A DNA stretch of 29,978 nucleotides from an uncultured Bacilli bacterium (GTDB lineage Bacteria > Bacillota_I > Bacilli_A > RF39 > UBA660): assembly GCA_934100165.1 (NCBI GenBank), contig CAKOPN010000007.1:1-29978 (forward strand), given 5' to 3'. The number at the start of each line of letters is the position of its first letter. Within the stretch, counting starts at the first letter, position 1. The notes beneath the pieces are model-generated. The model was not told where the DNA came from. It ran no database searches and saw only the letters and a list, made by a program, of their open reading frames with translations. Shown in pieces: positions 6,622-14,230 of the stretch. Made by a program: the position numbers and the translations under genes.

Positions 6622-7716
6622 ATGACAGATGAAGATATAAATAATATTAAACTTAAAAATCTTGATAAGTTATATGAATATAGACAAAAGTTATATCAAA
6701 AGCCTATATTAAAAGATTTATTTATAGAGATTACATCAAGGTGTAATGCTAGATGTGAACATTGTGGAAGTAGTTGCGGAAATTTTATTCCAAAAGATGA
6801 AATAAGTGCAGATGAATTAAAAAAAACATTGTTAGATATTTCACAACATTATAATGCAAATGAAATATTATTAAATATTACTGGTGGAGAACCATTGATT
6901 AGAAAAGATTTATTTGAAATAATGGATTATGCTAATAAATTAGGTTTCAGATGGGGTATGACTTCAAATGGTATGCTTATAACTGATGAAATATTAGAAA
7001 AAATGAATCAAACGAATATGGAAACGATTTCAATAAGTCTTGATGGTCTAAAGGAAACACATGAAAGCTTTAGAAAAGTTTCTAATTGTTTTGACAAAAT
7101 CATTGAAAACATAAAAAAATTACAAAAAGTTCCATCAGTAAAAGTAGTTCAAGTTACGACAGTAGCTAATAAGAAAAATCTACATGAATTAGAAGATTTG
7201 TATAATTTAATGAAGGAACTAAATATTATATCATGGAGAGTTATTAATGTTGATCCGATAGGAAGGGCAAAGGGAAATGATAAAATATTACTTGATAAAG
7301 ATGAATATAAGTATTTATTTAATTTTATAAAAGAAAAAAGAGAAGAAAATTTGATGAATGTTGAATATGGTTGTAGTCATTATTTAGATATACCTATGGA
7401 AAAAGAAATTAGAGATACTTATTTCTTCTGTATTACTGGTTTGTATGTAGCAAGCATATTAAGTAATGGAGATATATTTGTTTGTCCAAATGTAGAAAGA
7501 AGATCAGAATTCATACAAGGAAATATTAGAACAGATAGCTTTGTAGATGTATGGGAGAAAAAGTTTAAAATTTTTAGATCTAATGATAGAACTAAATGTG
7601 ATAAATGTAGTAAATGTTCTAAATGGAAATATTGTTTAGGAGATTCATTTCATACATTTAATTTTGATGAAGGAAGACCTAATTTCTGTATAAAAGATGT
7701 ATATGGAGATGAGTAG
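6622..7716 (+). CDS. Radical SAM/SPASM-domain enzyme
   Basis: This 364-residue radical SAM enzyme has CxxxCxxC at C41, C45 and C48 (CNARCEHC), the GGEP loop (NITGGEPL), and a SISLDG strand. After the barrel, a C-terminal SPASM-type cysteine set follows: FFCITGLYVASILSNGDIFVC, then CDKCSKCSKWKYC and a last Cys near residue 357. These would hold auxiliary Fe-S clusters. SPASM enzymes usually modify ribosomal peptides or proteins (thioether, C-C or epimerised residues), though some act on other substrates. It ends one base before the ATG of the repeat protein at 7718, so the two are tightly coupled and the repeat protein is the obvious candidate substrate. No RiPP-recognition (PqqD-like) domain is evident at the N-terminus. 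The specific reaction is not predictable. Confidence 0.9.
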   Translation: MTDEDINNIKLKNLDKLYEYRQKLYQKPILKDLFIEITSRCNARCEHCGSSCGNFIPKDEISADELKKTLLDISQHYNANEILLNITGGEPLIRKDLFEIMDYANKLGFRWGMTSNGMLITDEILEKMNQTNMETISISLDGLKETHESFRKVSNCFDKIIENIKKLQKVPSVKVVQVTTVANKKNLHELEDLYNLMKELNIISWRVINVDPIGRAKGNDKILLDKDEYKYLFNFIKEKREENLMNVEYGCSHYLDIPMEKEIRDTYFFCITGLYVASILSNGDIFVCPNVERRSEFIQGNIRTDSFVDVWEKKFKIFRSNDRTKCDKCSKCSKWKYCLGDSFHTFNFDEGRPNFCIKDVYGDE

Positions 7717-7717
7717 T

Positions 7718-9808
7718 ATGTTTGACAATAGATTAAAAAGAAAAGATTTGAATAATAAATACGATTACTATCATGTTAAAAACAAAATTAATGATAAAAA
7801 ACAGGCTTTGATATATTTGGATGAATTATTAAATTATTTAAATCAATTTGACTATTATTATGATGATAATTTCATTTTTGGTGGTAGAAAAAAATATTTA
7901 TATGATGAAATTGTTAGAATTATAAGGAACGAACAAAAAGAAAAAGAACCACTTTACTTTGTTTTGGGATCATTAGAAGAATTTATGTGCAACGGGAATA
8001 TGTTGAATTATAATGATGTTGATAAAAGTAAATGGATTAATGGAAAAATAATTGATGGAAAAGATTTCATTGAATTAAGAAATAAAGATGATTTATATAC
8101 AAATAGTGGATATATTTGCAAACAAGAGAAACTAAAAATAATTGAAATAATTGATATGATAAAAAAATATATAGTTGATGATATGGAGGAAAAAGATATG
8201 GGATTATTTAATAAAAAAGATAAATATAATATTGATGCAGAAGATAATAGACCACAAATAGTTTATGGTGTTCCTGATGCAATTAGAAAACAATGGGAAG
8301 AAGAAGCAAAGGCAAAACAAGATGAAGCTAAAGAAAAATATGATATAGAACCTGAAGATAATTTACCAAGAGAAGTATATGGAATACCAAATTGGCTTCA
8401 AGAAAAGAGAAAAAATGACAATAAAGAAAAATATGATATAAATCCAGAGGATAATGTTCCACAAAAGGTTTATGGTGTTCCTAATTATGATTTTTCACAA
8501 GACAAGGTGAAAAAAGAAAGTATTAATATTGTTGTTGAAAACTATTGCTTGTCTTTAACAAAATGGGATAATAAATGTGATTTATTATATGTAAACAATA
8601 GTGAAACTTCTTATATTAAAGATTCTATTGTTTCAATTCCTATTACAAAATTTGATAAGTTCTGTAATAGATTAAAAACAATTATTGCAGATTGGAATAC
8701 AGAATATTCTGGTGATAAAAATATAGTTTGGAAATTAAAAATTAACATAAATGGATTAAATAAACAAATAAATGGTAATGGTGCATTTCCTAAAAACTGG
8801 AATGAGTTTATTGATTTGCTATCAGAATATGAAATACTTTTTAAAAAAGTTTTATCTTTTGATAAAGAAGGAAACGATGAAAAAATAGATTTATCTTTTG
8901 AAAAGATAGTTGAAAGTAAAGTGAAAGATTCTTTTTTCTCAAAATTAATTATTGATTATTTCAAAAATGAAATAGGAAAAAGTGATGCAGTTCATAAATT
9001 GTTGTTTAAGGATCTATCAAAGTATGATGATATATTCAATGAATTTACTAAATATTTAGTTCAAAAAACTTATGATATACCTAATGCAATTAATGTTGAA
9101 GGATATACTGCAAAAAAAATTGCAGAATTAAATCCTAATTTTAAAGCTACTGGTGTATATACATTTTTAAATTATTTAAGGGAAAAACCTGAAGAAGCAA
9201 AAGAAACGATAAGGAAAGGTTTTCCAAATAAAGATGTTATACATCCGACTATGAATAATGATTATTATATAAAATTTACTCATATTCCATTTCATGGATG
9301 TTATGGAACTAGAGAAGAGTTGGAAAAACAAGAAGTAAAGCCAATAATTTCATATTATAAGGTAATAACGAATACACCAATAGTTATGGATAAAATCACT
9401 GTAATAGTTGATGAAATAACATCAGATGGAGTGAAATTAACAATTCCATATCAAGATGGTATAATAGGCAATCGTGAAAAATATAAAAACAAATTACCTA
9501 ATGAAGTTACATTAAAGGTAAATGATACATTTGAACTTCAATTAGATGTCTATGATGCAATGGAAAGTTGGGAAATAACTCTAGAAAAACAAGATAAAGA
9601 TGTTGATAAGTATTTAAAAGAAATAGAAAATGAAGTTGATGAAAAACTTATTGAACAAGGATTATTAAAAATAGAAAATGGCAAAAAGATACCAGTTTTT
9701 GGAAGTTGCCATACAAGATGGGCAATAGAAAAAAGTATTTTAAAAGAAAGATATAATATTGATTGGCTTACTCCTGCAGAAAGAAATCCACATATTAATT
9801 ATGATTAA
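7718..9808 (+). CDS. Large unknown protein with three YxIxxEDNxPxxVYGxP repeats
   Basis: This 696-residue cytoplasmic protein is of unknown function. ATG 7718 (GGAG at 7705-7708) starts one base after the radical SAM stop; the earlier in-frame ATG 7697 lies inside that gene. Residues 1-160 are helical and charged. Met161 opens with its own strong ribosome site (GGAGGA 8185-8190, 7 nt before ATG 8198) and leads into three copies of K-Y-[DN]-I-x-[AP]-E-D-N-x-P-x-x-V-Y-G-[IV]-P (169-186, 207-224, 238-255), separated by charged helices. A large mixed alpha/beta region follows. The end carries GSCHTRWAIEKSILKERYNI and DWLTPAERNP, a Cys-His-Trp tail that looks conserved. There is no signal peptide or membrane segment. 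It is a plausible substrate or scaffold for the adjacent radical SAM enzyme. Confidence 0.75.
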   Translation: MFDNRLKRKDLNNKYDYYHVKNKINDKKQALIYLDELLNYLNQFDYYYDDNFIFGGRKKYLYDEIVRIIRNEQKEKEPLYFVLGSLEEFMCNGNMLNYNDVDKSKWINGKIIDGKDFIELRNKDDLYTNSGYICKQEKLKIIEIIDMIKKYIVDDMEEKDMGLFNKKDKYNIDAEDNRPQIVYGVPDAIRKQWEEEAKAKQDEAKEKYDIEPEDNLPREVYGIPNWLQEKRKNDNKEKYDINPEDNVPQKVYGVPNYDFSQDKVKKESINIVVENYCLSLTKWDNKCDLLYVNNSETSYIKDSIVSIPITKFDKFCNRLKTIIADWNTEYSGDKNIVWKLKININGLNKQINGNGAFPKNWNEFIDLLSEYEILFKKVLSFDKEGNDEKIDLSFEKIVESKVKDSFFSKLIIDYFKNEIGKSDAVHKLLFKDLSKYDDIFNEFTKYLVQKTYDIPNAINVEGYTAKKIAELNPNFKATGVYTFLNYLREKPEEAKETIRKGFPNKDVIHPTMNNDYYIKFTHIPFHGCYGTREELEKQEVKPIISYYKVITNTPIVMDKITVIVDEITSDGVKLTIPYQDGIIGNREKYKNKLPNEVTLKVNDTFELQLDVYDAMESWEITLEKQDKDVDKYLKEIENEVDEKLIEQGLLKIENGKKIPVFGSCHTRWAIEKSILKERYNIDWLTPAERNPHINYD
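8185..8200 (+). promoter_or_regulatory. Internal ribosome site and in-frame ATG
   Basis: GGAGGA (8185-8190), a 7-nt spacer and ATG (8198-8200) form an ideal translation start inside the 7718 gene. A 536-residue product beginning MGLFNKKDKY, directly before the repeats, would result. Confidence 0.5.
8222..8482 (+). repeat. Three-copy protein repeat (KYDIxPEDNxPxxVYGxP)
   Basis: Copies lie at 8222-8275, 8336-8389 and 8429-8482. The protein motif is conserved while the spacers (20 and 13 residues) and many codons differ, so selection is on the peptide rather than on DNA. Each copy ends in V-Y-G-(V/I)-P. Confidence 0.85.
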
Positions 9809-9840
9809 AAAATCTTATTTTCTCATAATAGGTAGATTAT

Positions 9841-10758
9841 ATGGATAATAGTATAATAAATGTAGGATTATTAAAACAAATACATTCTTTTCTAAAAGAT
9901 TGTGATAGTTTAAAATATTTAGATCCTAATATATTTGAGAATATAGATAAGAGTAAAGAAAATAATAATGTGTCTTTCGTTGAATATTATTTAGAATACA
10001 TAAATAGTTTACCTAAGTTAGATTTTGAAAGTGTAGTAAAAATATCTAGAGAGGTATATCAATTATATGGAAAAGAAAAAGAGTTTGATAGAATATTAGA
10101 AAAATTAAAAAATAGTTATAGTATAGATAAAGGAACATTGAATAAAGATGACGATAATTGTATAACAAAAGCTTCAGAAAGTAGAGTGTTATTATCTGGA
10201 ACTTGTTATGATGTAGTATTACTATGTCATGAAATTGGACATAAATTAAGATTTGATAATTCCAAAAAATCTACTGATATTATGGATAGTTTCTTTTTTG
10301 AAACTCCATCAATTATACTTGAATTTACTGCAAACGATTATTTAAGAGATAATTATGGCATTGATATCAAAGCAGATGAATTAAGAAAAGTACATATATT
10401 GAGTATTAAAAGAGAAAATGGTATAGAAAATAATATATTTCAAATTGTAATGAGTTTATTAAAAGGAAAAAGGTTAAATATTATAAACTTATATAAAGAG
10501 TTTATTAAAAACTCGGATATAGTTGAATATTTTAATAAGCAAGGTTCTTCTATTAAAGACTGTATTGATGAAGGAATGACAGGTTATTCTTATGATATAG
10601 GTTACATATTGGGGGAATATGTAAATAATAGCGATAATAGAGTTGAACTCTTAAATATGTTATTAAAGTATAAAGACAATGGAATTAATATGCCATTTAC
10701 TATTGAAGAAGAAAATGTTAAAACGATATTAGGAAATCAAAAACATATTAAACATTAA
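9841..10758 (+). CDS. M3-like (oligoendopeptidase F type) zinc metallopeptidase
   Basis: This 305-residue cytoplasmic gluzincin has HEIGH at 130-134 (LLCHEIGHKL), with E131 as general base. Twenty residues on is FFETPSIILEF, where E154 occupies the position of the third zinc ligand in the M3 family (E-x-x-S...E pattern). Near the C-terminus, GYSYDIGYILGEYV matches the Y-x-Y substrate-binding segment of M3 enzymes. It is much shorter than classical PepF/oligopeptidases (about 600 residues), lacking most of the N-terminal helical half, so its channel and substrate range may be unusual. It lies 32 bp after the repeat protein and ends the operon at a terminator. With the radical SAM enzyme it makes a modify-and-cleave set for a ribosomal product plausible. 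That assignment is inference. Confidence 0.75.
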   Translation: MDNSIINVGLLKQIHSFLKDCDSLKYLDPNIFENIDKSKENNNVSFVEYYLEYINSLPKLDFESVVKISREVYQLYGKEKEFDRILEKLKNSYSIDKGTLNKDDDNCITKASESRVLLSGTCYDVVLLCHEIGHKLRFDNSKKSTDIMDSFFFETPSIILEFTANDYLRDNYGIDIKADELRKVHILSIKRENGIENNIFQIVMSLLKGKRLNIINLYKEFIKNSDIVEYFNKQGSSIKDCIDEGMTGYSYDIGYILGEYVNNSDNRVELLNMLLKYKDNGINMPFTIEEENVKTILGNQKHIKH

Positions 10759-10784
10759 AAAATATTACAATTGATTCTTTTTGA

Positions 10785-10813
10785 AAAAGCATCTAAATTC
10801 TAGATGTTTTTTT
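10785..10813 (+). terminator. Terminator ending the first cargo operon
   Basis: CATCTA (10790-10795) pairs with TAGATG (10801-10806), flanked by an A run and a T tract that extend the stem. It lies 27 bp after the metallopeptidase stop. Confidence 0.8.
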
Positions 10814-10815
10814 AT

Positions 10816-10828
10816 GAACTGACAGTTC
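10816..10828. promoter_or_regulatory. Putative operator, copy 2
   Basis: GAACTGACAGTTC is a perfect inverted repeat (GAACT-GAC-AGTTC). It differs by one base from copy 1 at 2248 and sits at the same distance (69 versus 68 bp) from a TATAAT box. Confidence 0.5.
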
Positions 10829-10881
10829 CATATGAAATGAGTGTATATTTACATTTTTCTTATTCAAAACAATGTAAAGTA

Positions 10882-10890
10882 TGATATAAT
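10882..10890 (+). promoter_or_regulatory. Extended -10 promoter of the second cargo operon
   Basis: TGATATAAT (TATAAT at 10885-10890) is an extended -10. TTCAAA at 10863-10868 (16-bp spacer) is a weak -35. AGGAGG and the first ATG follow within 21 bp, so the leader is short. Confidence 0.6.
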
Positions 10891-10910
10891 TAATAGTAGG
10901 AGGATAAGAT

Positions 10911-12167
10911 ATGGAGTATCAAAAAGAATTTAATTCATCTTTTGAATCTGAAAATAATAATATTGATATAAATAATATTACTATGAATATGGCACAAACT
11001 TTAAATTTCAGATTACACGCAGAACAATTTTCTATACCTATGCTACAAAACTTTAAAATAGAGGAGACTCAAGATCCTCAGATTGTATTTAATGCAACTG
11101 ATGGTATGTTTCTCCAACAATTAGTATCAGATGGAACAATGAGAATGAATGAAACTTTGGAACAAAGAATAGATTTAGTTGTAAAAAATACTATTAATTT
11201 TATGAAAAAATATTCACAATTAAATAATGATAATAGTTTGTTTTATTACAAAGATTATAGTAATGGAATATTCAATTATAAAGTCTATGTGCAAGATTTT
11301 ATAATTGAAGTAGATAATGTCAAAAAAATAATAAGACAAATGAATGCTTATTTTATAGAACCTAATTTTAGAGATTTTTATCAACTTATTATAGCGTCTC
11401 CAGCATTGCAGATGCCAACTGAAATTTTGAAGTTAGGAGTAGTTGATTTAATAAACGATCAAATAACACGAAGTATAGATAACATATTAAATCAAGTAAT
11501 GAGTAATATGTCATACAAAAAAACTGACAATAATATTTCAAAAACAGAAAATAGTGATTTTTCACAATTTAAAGTAGAGTCCAATAATAATTCTAATGAA
11601 ATACCTGACTCAACTGAAAGTGAGGCTACAAAAATGTATAATAATGAAGAAGTTGAAACAACTATAAATAATGAATTTGATTATTCAAATATAGTAGTAG
11701 GCATTGAAAATTTGGCGTATATTGTTCAATATTGCGATAATGTTTATTCGCATTTTAAGACTTTATTAGATGAGGATGAAAAGAAAAATGAAAGATTGAA
11801 GTATGAATTTAAAAACTTTGATTATAAAAAATCATATGGAGATGGTTTAGATATTATGATAAGACAAAAGAATTATTATAATAATACATCATGCAAAAAT
11901 TATAATTCATTTATGGATGTAGTACATCAAGGACAATTAAAAAATATTGATTCTTTAGAAATAGAACTTACTTTAGATTATAAAAGAGGAAAAAGTGATG
12001 AGTTAAAGGATCATGAAAATTCTTTTAAAATATCTTTTAAACCTTATGATATAAAATTTGTTAGAAAATCAAACTATAATGAAAAAAATATGAATCAAAT
12101 AGAAGAAAATATAAATGCAATATTAAAAAAATTTCCAATAGCAGATAGTATTTTTTGTTCAAAATAA
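10911..12167 (+). CDS. Unknown soluble protein sharing a C-terminal domain with its neighbour
   Basis: This 418-residue protein is of unknown function, starting at ATG 10911 with AGGAGG at 10898-10903. It has two parts. Residues 1-205 are mixed helix and strand and unrecognised (NFRLHAEQFSIPMLQNFKIEE, later PALQMPTEILKLGVVDLIND). An Asn/Ser/Glu-rich linker (about 205-255) follows. The C-terminal domain (about 260-410) aligns by eye with residues 10-160 of the next gene product: E-x-KKNERLKYEFKNFDYK against E-x-KKNRMLEYNYQNWTFK, YNSFMDVV against YNNFISIF, and a closing MNQIEENINAILKKFP against INDIYELIKSKILNAPP. No signal peptide, membrane segment or catalytic motif is visible. The two proteins probably interact or arose by domain duplication. 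Confidence 0.65.
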   Translation: MEYQKEFNSSFESENNNIDINNITMNMAQTLNFRLHAEQFSIPMLQNFKIEETQDPQIVFNATDGMFLQQLVSDGTMRMNETLEQRIDLVVKNTINFMKKYSQLNNDNSLFYYKDYSNGIFNYKVYVQDFIIEVDNVKKIIRQMNAYFIEPNFRDFYQLIIASPALQMPTEILKLGVVDLINDQITRSIDNILNQVMSNMSYKKTDNNISKTENSDFSQFKVESNNNSNEIPDSTESEATKMYNNEEVETTINNEFDYSNIVVGIENLAYIVQYCDNVYSHFKTLLDEDEKKNERLKYEFKNFDYKKSYGDGLDIMIRQKNYYNNTSCKNYNSFMDVVHQGQLKNIDSLEIELTLDYKRGKSDELKDHENSFKISFKPYDIKFVRKSNYNEKNMNQIEENINAILKKFPIADSIFCSK

Positions 12168-12186
12168 TCAAGATAGGAGGTAAAAA

Positions 12187-13122
12187 ATGTATAATGACAC
12201 TATAAAAGTAGCTAATAAAATAATTTCTTATGAAGATTTATTTGAGATATTTTCTAAAATGCAAGAAAAATTATTACATTATCAGAAAATAAATGACATA
12301 GAAGAAAAGAAAAATAGAATGTTAGAATATAACTATCAAAATTGGACTTTTAAAGATAATGGTAGTAGATTGACTTTTGATGTTAATTTTACTGATGATA
12401 CTTCGGTTAGTTTTGATAATTATAATAATTTTATTTCAATATTTAATAATAGACTAAATGAAATAAAATATATATATGTACACTATGCAATCAATTATAC
12501 TGTTGAGTTAGAAGGTCAGAAAAGTGAATGGTATAATCAACATATCAACATGACTATATATGAAGATAGAATGGATATTGATGTATCTTTAAGTAGTAAA
12601 GATGATAAAATAAATGATATATATGAATTAATAAAAAGTAAAATTTTAAATGCACCACCTAAATATGATAAAGTAATACAAAAAAAGAGTACAATAAGTA
12701 CAGTGGTTGGATTAGCAATAGGATTTATTCCTTCATTAATTATTTTGACTTTATTATTATTTGTACCAACTATAAGACAGATATATGCTATGGGTTATGT
12801 TGTTTTTCCAATAGCATCATTAGTTTTAGCATTTATTATTGGAGGAACAATTGGTTCTTCTGTGCTTGATAAATGGTATAGTAGTATTAATCCAGAACAA
12901 AAATATGCTGGTTATGATACTACTAATTATAAAAGCATTTATAAAGATGATATTGATGGTTATGTTAAATCAAGCGAAATATTGATAGGTAAAAATGTTA
13001 ATAATTTAACTTGTAGAAAAAATATAATTTCATGTTACAAAAAATATAAAAAATATATTCCTTATGAAATAGGCGTTATGATTTTATTATCTATAATAGT
13101 TTTATTTCTAGGAGAAATTTAA
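12187..13122 (+). CDS. Unknown membrane protein with the same domain
   Basis: This 311-residue protein starts at ATG 12187 after AGGAGG at 12175-12180. The N-terminal cytoplasmic domain (about 10-160) matches the C-terminal domain of the preceding protein. Two hydrophobic segments follow at about 172-196 and 204-226 (GLAIGFIPSLIILTLLLFVP; MGYVVFPIASLVLAFIIGG), then a polar region with KYAGYDTTNYKSIYKDDIDGY. A final hydrophobic segment ends the protein (about 290-309, GVMILLSIIVLFLG). It would place at the membrane a domain that the upstream protein carries in soluble form. The function is unknown; membrane-linked effector, transport or defence roles cannot be separated from sequence alone. 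Confidence 0.65.
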   Translation: MYNDTIKVANKIISYEDLFEIFSKMQEKLLHYQKINDIEEKKNRMLEYNYQNWTFKDNGSRLTFDVNFTDDTSVSFDNYNNFISIFNNRLNEIKYIYVHYAINYTVELEGQKSEWYNQHINMTIYEDRMDIDVSLSSKDDKINDIYELIKSKILNAPPKYDKVIQKKSTISTVVGLAIGFIPSLIILTLLLFVPTIRQIYAMGYVVFPIASLVLAFIIGGTIGSSVLDKWYSSINPEQKYAGYDTTNYKSIYKDDIDGYVKSSEILIGKNVNNLTCRKNIISCYKKYKKYIPYEIGVMILLSIIVLFLGEI

Positions 13123-13772
13123 TTGTAAATTAAAACGATAACTGATGTTAATAATGCTAATTTATTTCCAGATAGTAGGTTTAATAGCATTATGCATCAA
13201 ACAGAACAAATATTAAAAGAACATGAAAAAGATTTTTTTAGCAGAAATATGGACATAGGTGATACTCCAATATCACCAATGAGTTTAGATGATGAATATA
13301 CTCCAATTTTATTGATGAGTGATGTAGTTGCCACATATAAGAAAATTGTTGAAACAATAAATAATCCAGATACTGCTTTAGAATATTCTTTTCTACTATT
13401 AGGAAAAAAAGCGAGTTTAGCTGGTGAAACTTGTTATGTAATTGATCAAATTGTGAATCAGTTGGTTTGTCTGCAAATGCTTGTACAATATTGTTAGAAT
13501 ACTTTGTTATGCTTTATAATGGCTTAACTAATTCAAAAGAGGCATATGAAGATAATGGAAATGTATTAGGTATTGTATCTGATAAAGAAGATAAAAAACT
13601 TGATTCACAATTTGAAAAATTACAATACAATGAAAAATCAGATGTGTTTAGTGAAATTGTCATTAGATATGATAATGAAACTTATTTTAAAGAAAAAATA
13701 ACAATTTTATCGTTTGATTCAAAATCAAATGGATATGATATAGCACATTTAATTCAAGAACAGAAAGTTTAA
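13123..13772 (+). pseudogene. Decayed gene, possibly a JAB/MPN-type metalloprotease remnant
   Basis: AGGAGA (13110-13115) is 7 nt before TTG 13123, an apt start, but codon 2 is TAA. The frame after it is open and protein-like (ITDVNNANLFPDSRFNSIM..., then LEYSFLLLGKKASLAGETCYVIDQIV) until TAG 13495-13497. A second frame takes over from about 13450 (ESVGLSANACTILLEYFVML...) and runs to TAA at 13770-13772. A nonsense codon plus a frameshift or deletion therefore broke one gene. The LEYSFLLLGKK...E...YVIDQIV stretch recalls the start of JAB1/MPN deubiquitinase-like domains, but the expected H-x-H...S...D zinc motif is absent, perhaps deleted at the frame change. The identification is tentative. 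Confidence 0.5.
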
Positions 13773-13803
13773 TAAATATGATTCATACAATAAATAAAAT
13801 AAT

Positions 13804-13950
13804 AGTAATGTTATGCATTACTAAATTTAAATAAGCAGTTATGCTTAGTAGTGCTATATTTAGCAATGATTAATTTATATCTACACAATGATCTTTGAAA
13901 AAAATTAATATTTTTTAAGGAGAATTGTGTAGGTGCATTCTCTTTTTTTT
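13804..13950 (+). ncRNA. Structured leader with alternative pairings upstream of the integrase operon
   Basis: Three hairpins stand in a row: AGTAATG/CATTACT (13804-13810, 13816-13822), TAAGCA/TGCTTA (13832-13837, 13842-13847) and TGCTA/TAGCA (13852-13856, 13861-13865). An alternative 10-bp pairing, GCATTACTAA (13815-13824) with TTAGTAGTGC (13845-13854), would break all three. Downstream, CTACACAAT (13881-13889) is exactly complementary to ATTGTGTAG (13924-13932), which occupies the left arm and loop of the terminator at 13919. The layout is that of a switching attenuator leader. No T-box, known riboswitch core or convincing leader peptide was recognised. Confidence 0.5.
13919..13950 (+). terminator. 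Terminator in the integrase-operon leader
   Basis: GGAGAAT (13919-13925) pairs with ATTCTCT (13937-13943, one G-U) and eight T follow. Its left arm and loop can instead pair with CTACACAAT at 13881, so termination is probably conditional. Confidence 0.7.
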
Positions 13951-14002
13951 ATTAATTTTTTTCTTCTAATGTTAATAAACTTAATCAGGAGGAGAATGTA
14001 CT

Positions 14003-14209
14003 TTGGACAACAACATTACTTATGAAGTAGTAAAAAAAGAAGTTCAAAAAAAGATAATAAATTATTTATATCAAAATAACGATATTACTATTAGTGAGTA
14101 TGAGGCATTAATTTCAAAGTGTGATGAAAAGATAAATAAATTAAATGAACAATTAGAAAAAAATAAAGAAAAATATTCTTATCAAATGAAAGTTGATATA
14201 AGAATATAA
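14003..14209 (+). CDS. Small helical protein upstream of the integrase
   Basis: This 68-residue protein has a short helix-turn (VKKEVQKKIINYLYQNNDITISEYEALISKCDEKI) reminiscent of SHOCT-like segments, followed by a coiled coil (INKLNEQLEKNKEKYSYQM). TTG 14003 is preceded by AGGAGG at 13987-13992. It ends 21 bp before the integrase start and is co-transcribed with it. Small proteins in this position next to large serine integrases are candidates for recombination directionality factors, which bind the integrase coiled coil and allow excision. Nothing here proves that role; it could also be a simple accessory protein. Confidence 0.6.
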   Translation: MDNNITYEVVKKEVQKKIINYLYQNNDITISEYEALISKCDEKINKLNEQLEKNKEKYSYQMKVDIRI

Positions 14210-14230
14210 AAATAAATGGAGGTGATTTAA

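Noticed and set aside
8222..8482. DNA repeat array or CRISPR-like structure
   Set aside because: Periodicity is at protein level only, with irregular spacers and differing codons.
13467..13772. The second half of the decayed gene as an independent gene or a programmed frameshift product
   Set aside because: There is no ribosome site before TTG 13467 and no slippery heptamer near the frame change. With the codon-2 stop upstream, decay is the simpler reading.
13881..13950. T-box or a known riboswitch class
   Set aside because: No T-box core sequence and no recognised aptamer; the downstream genes are recombination genes, not amino-acid genes.
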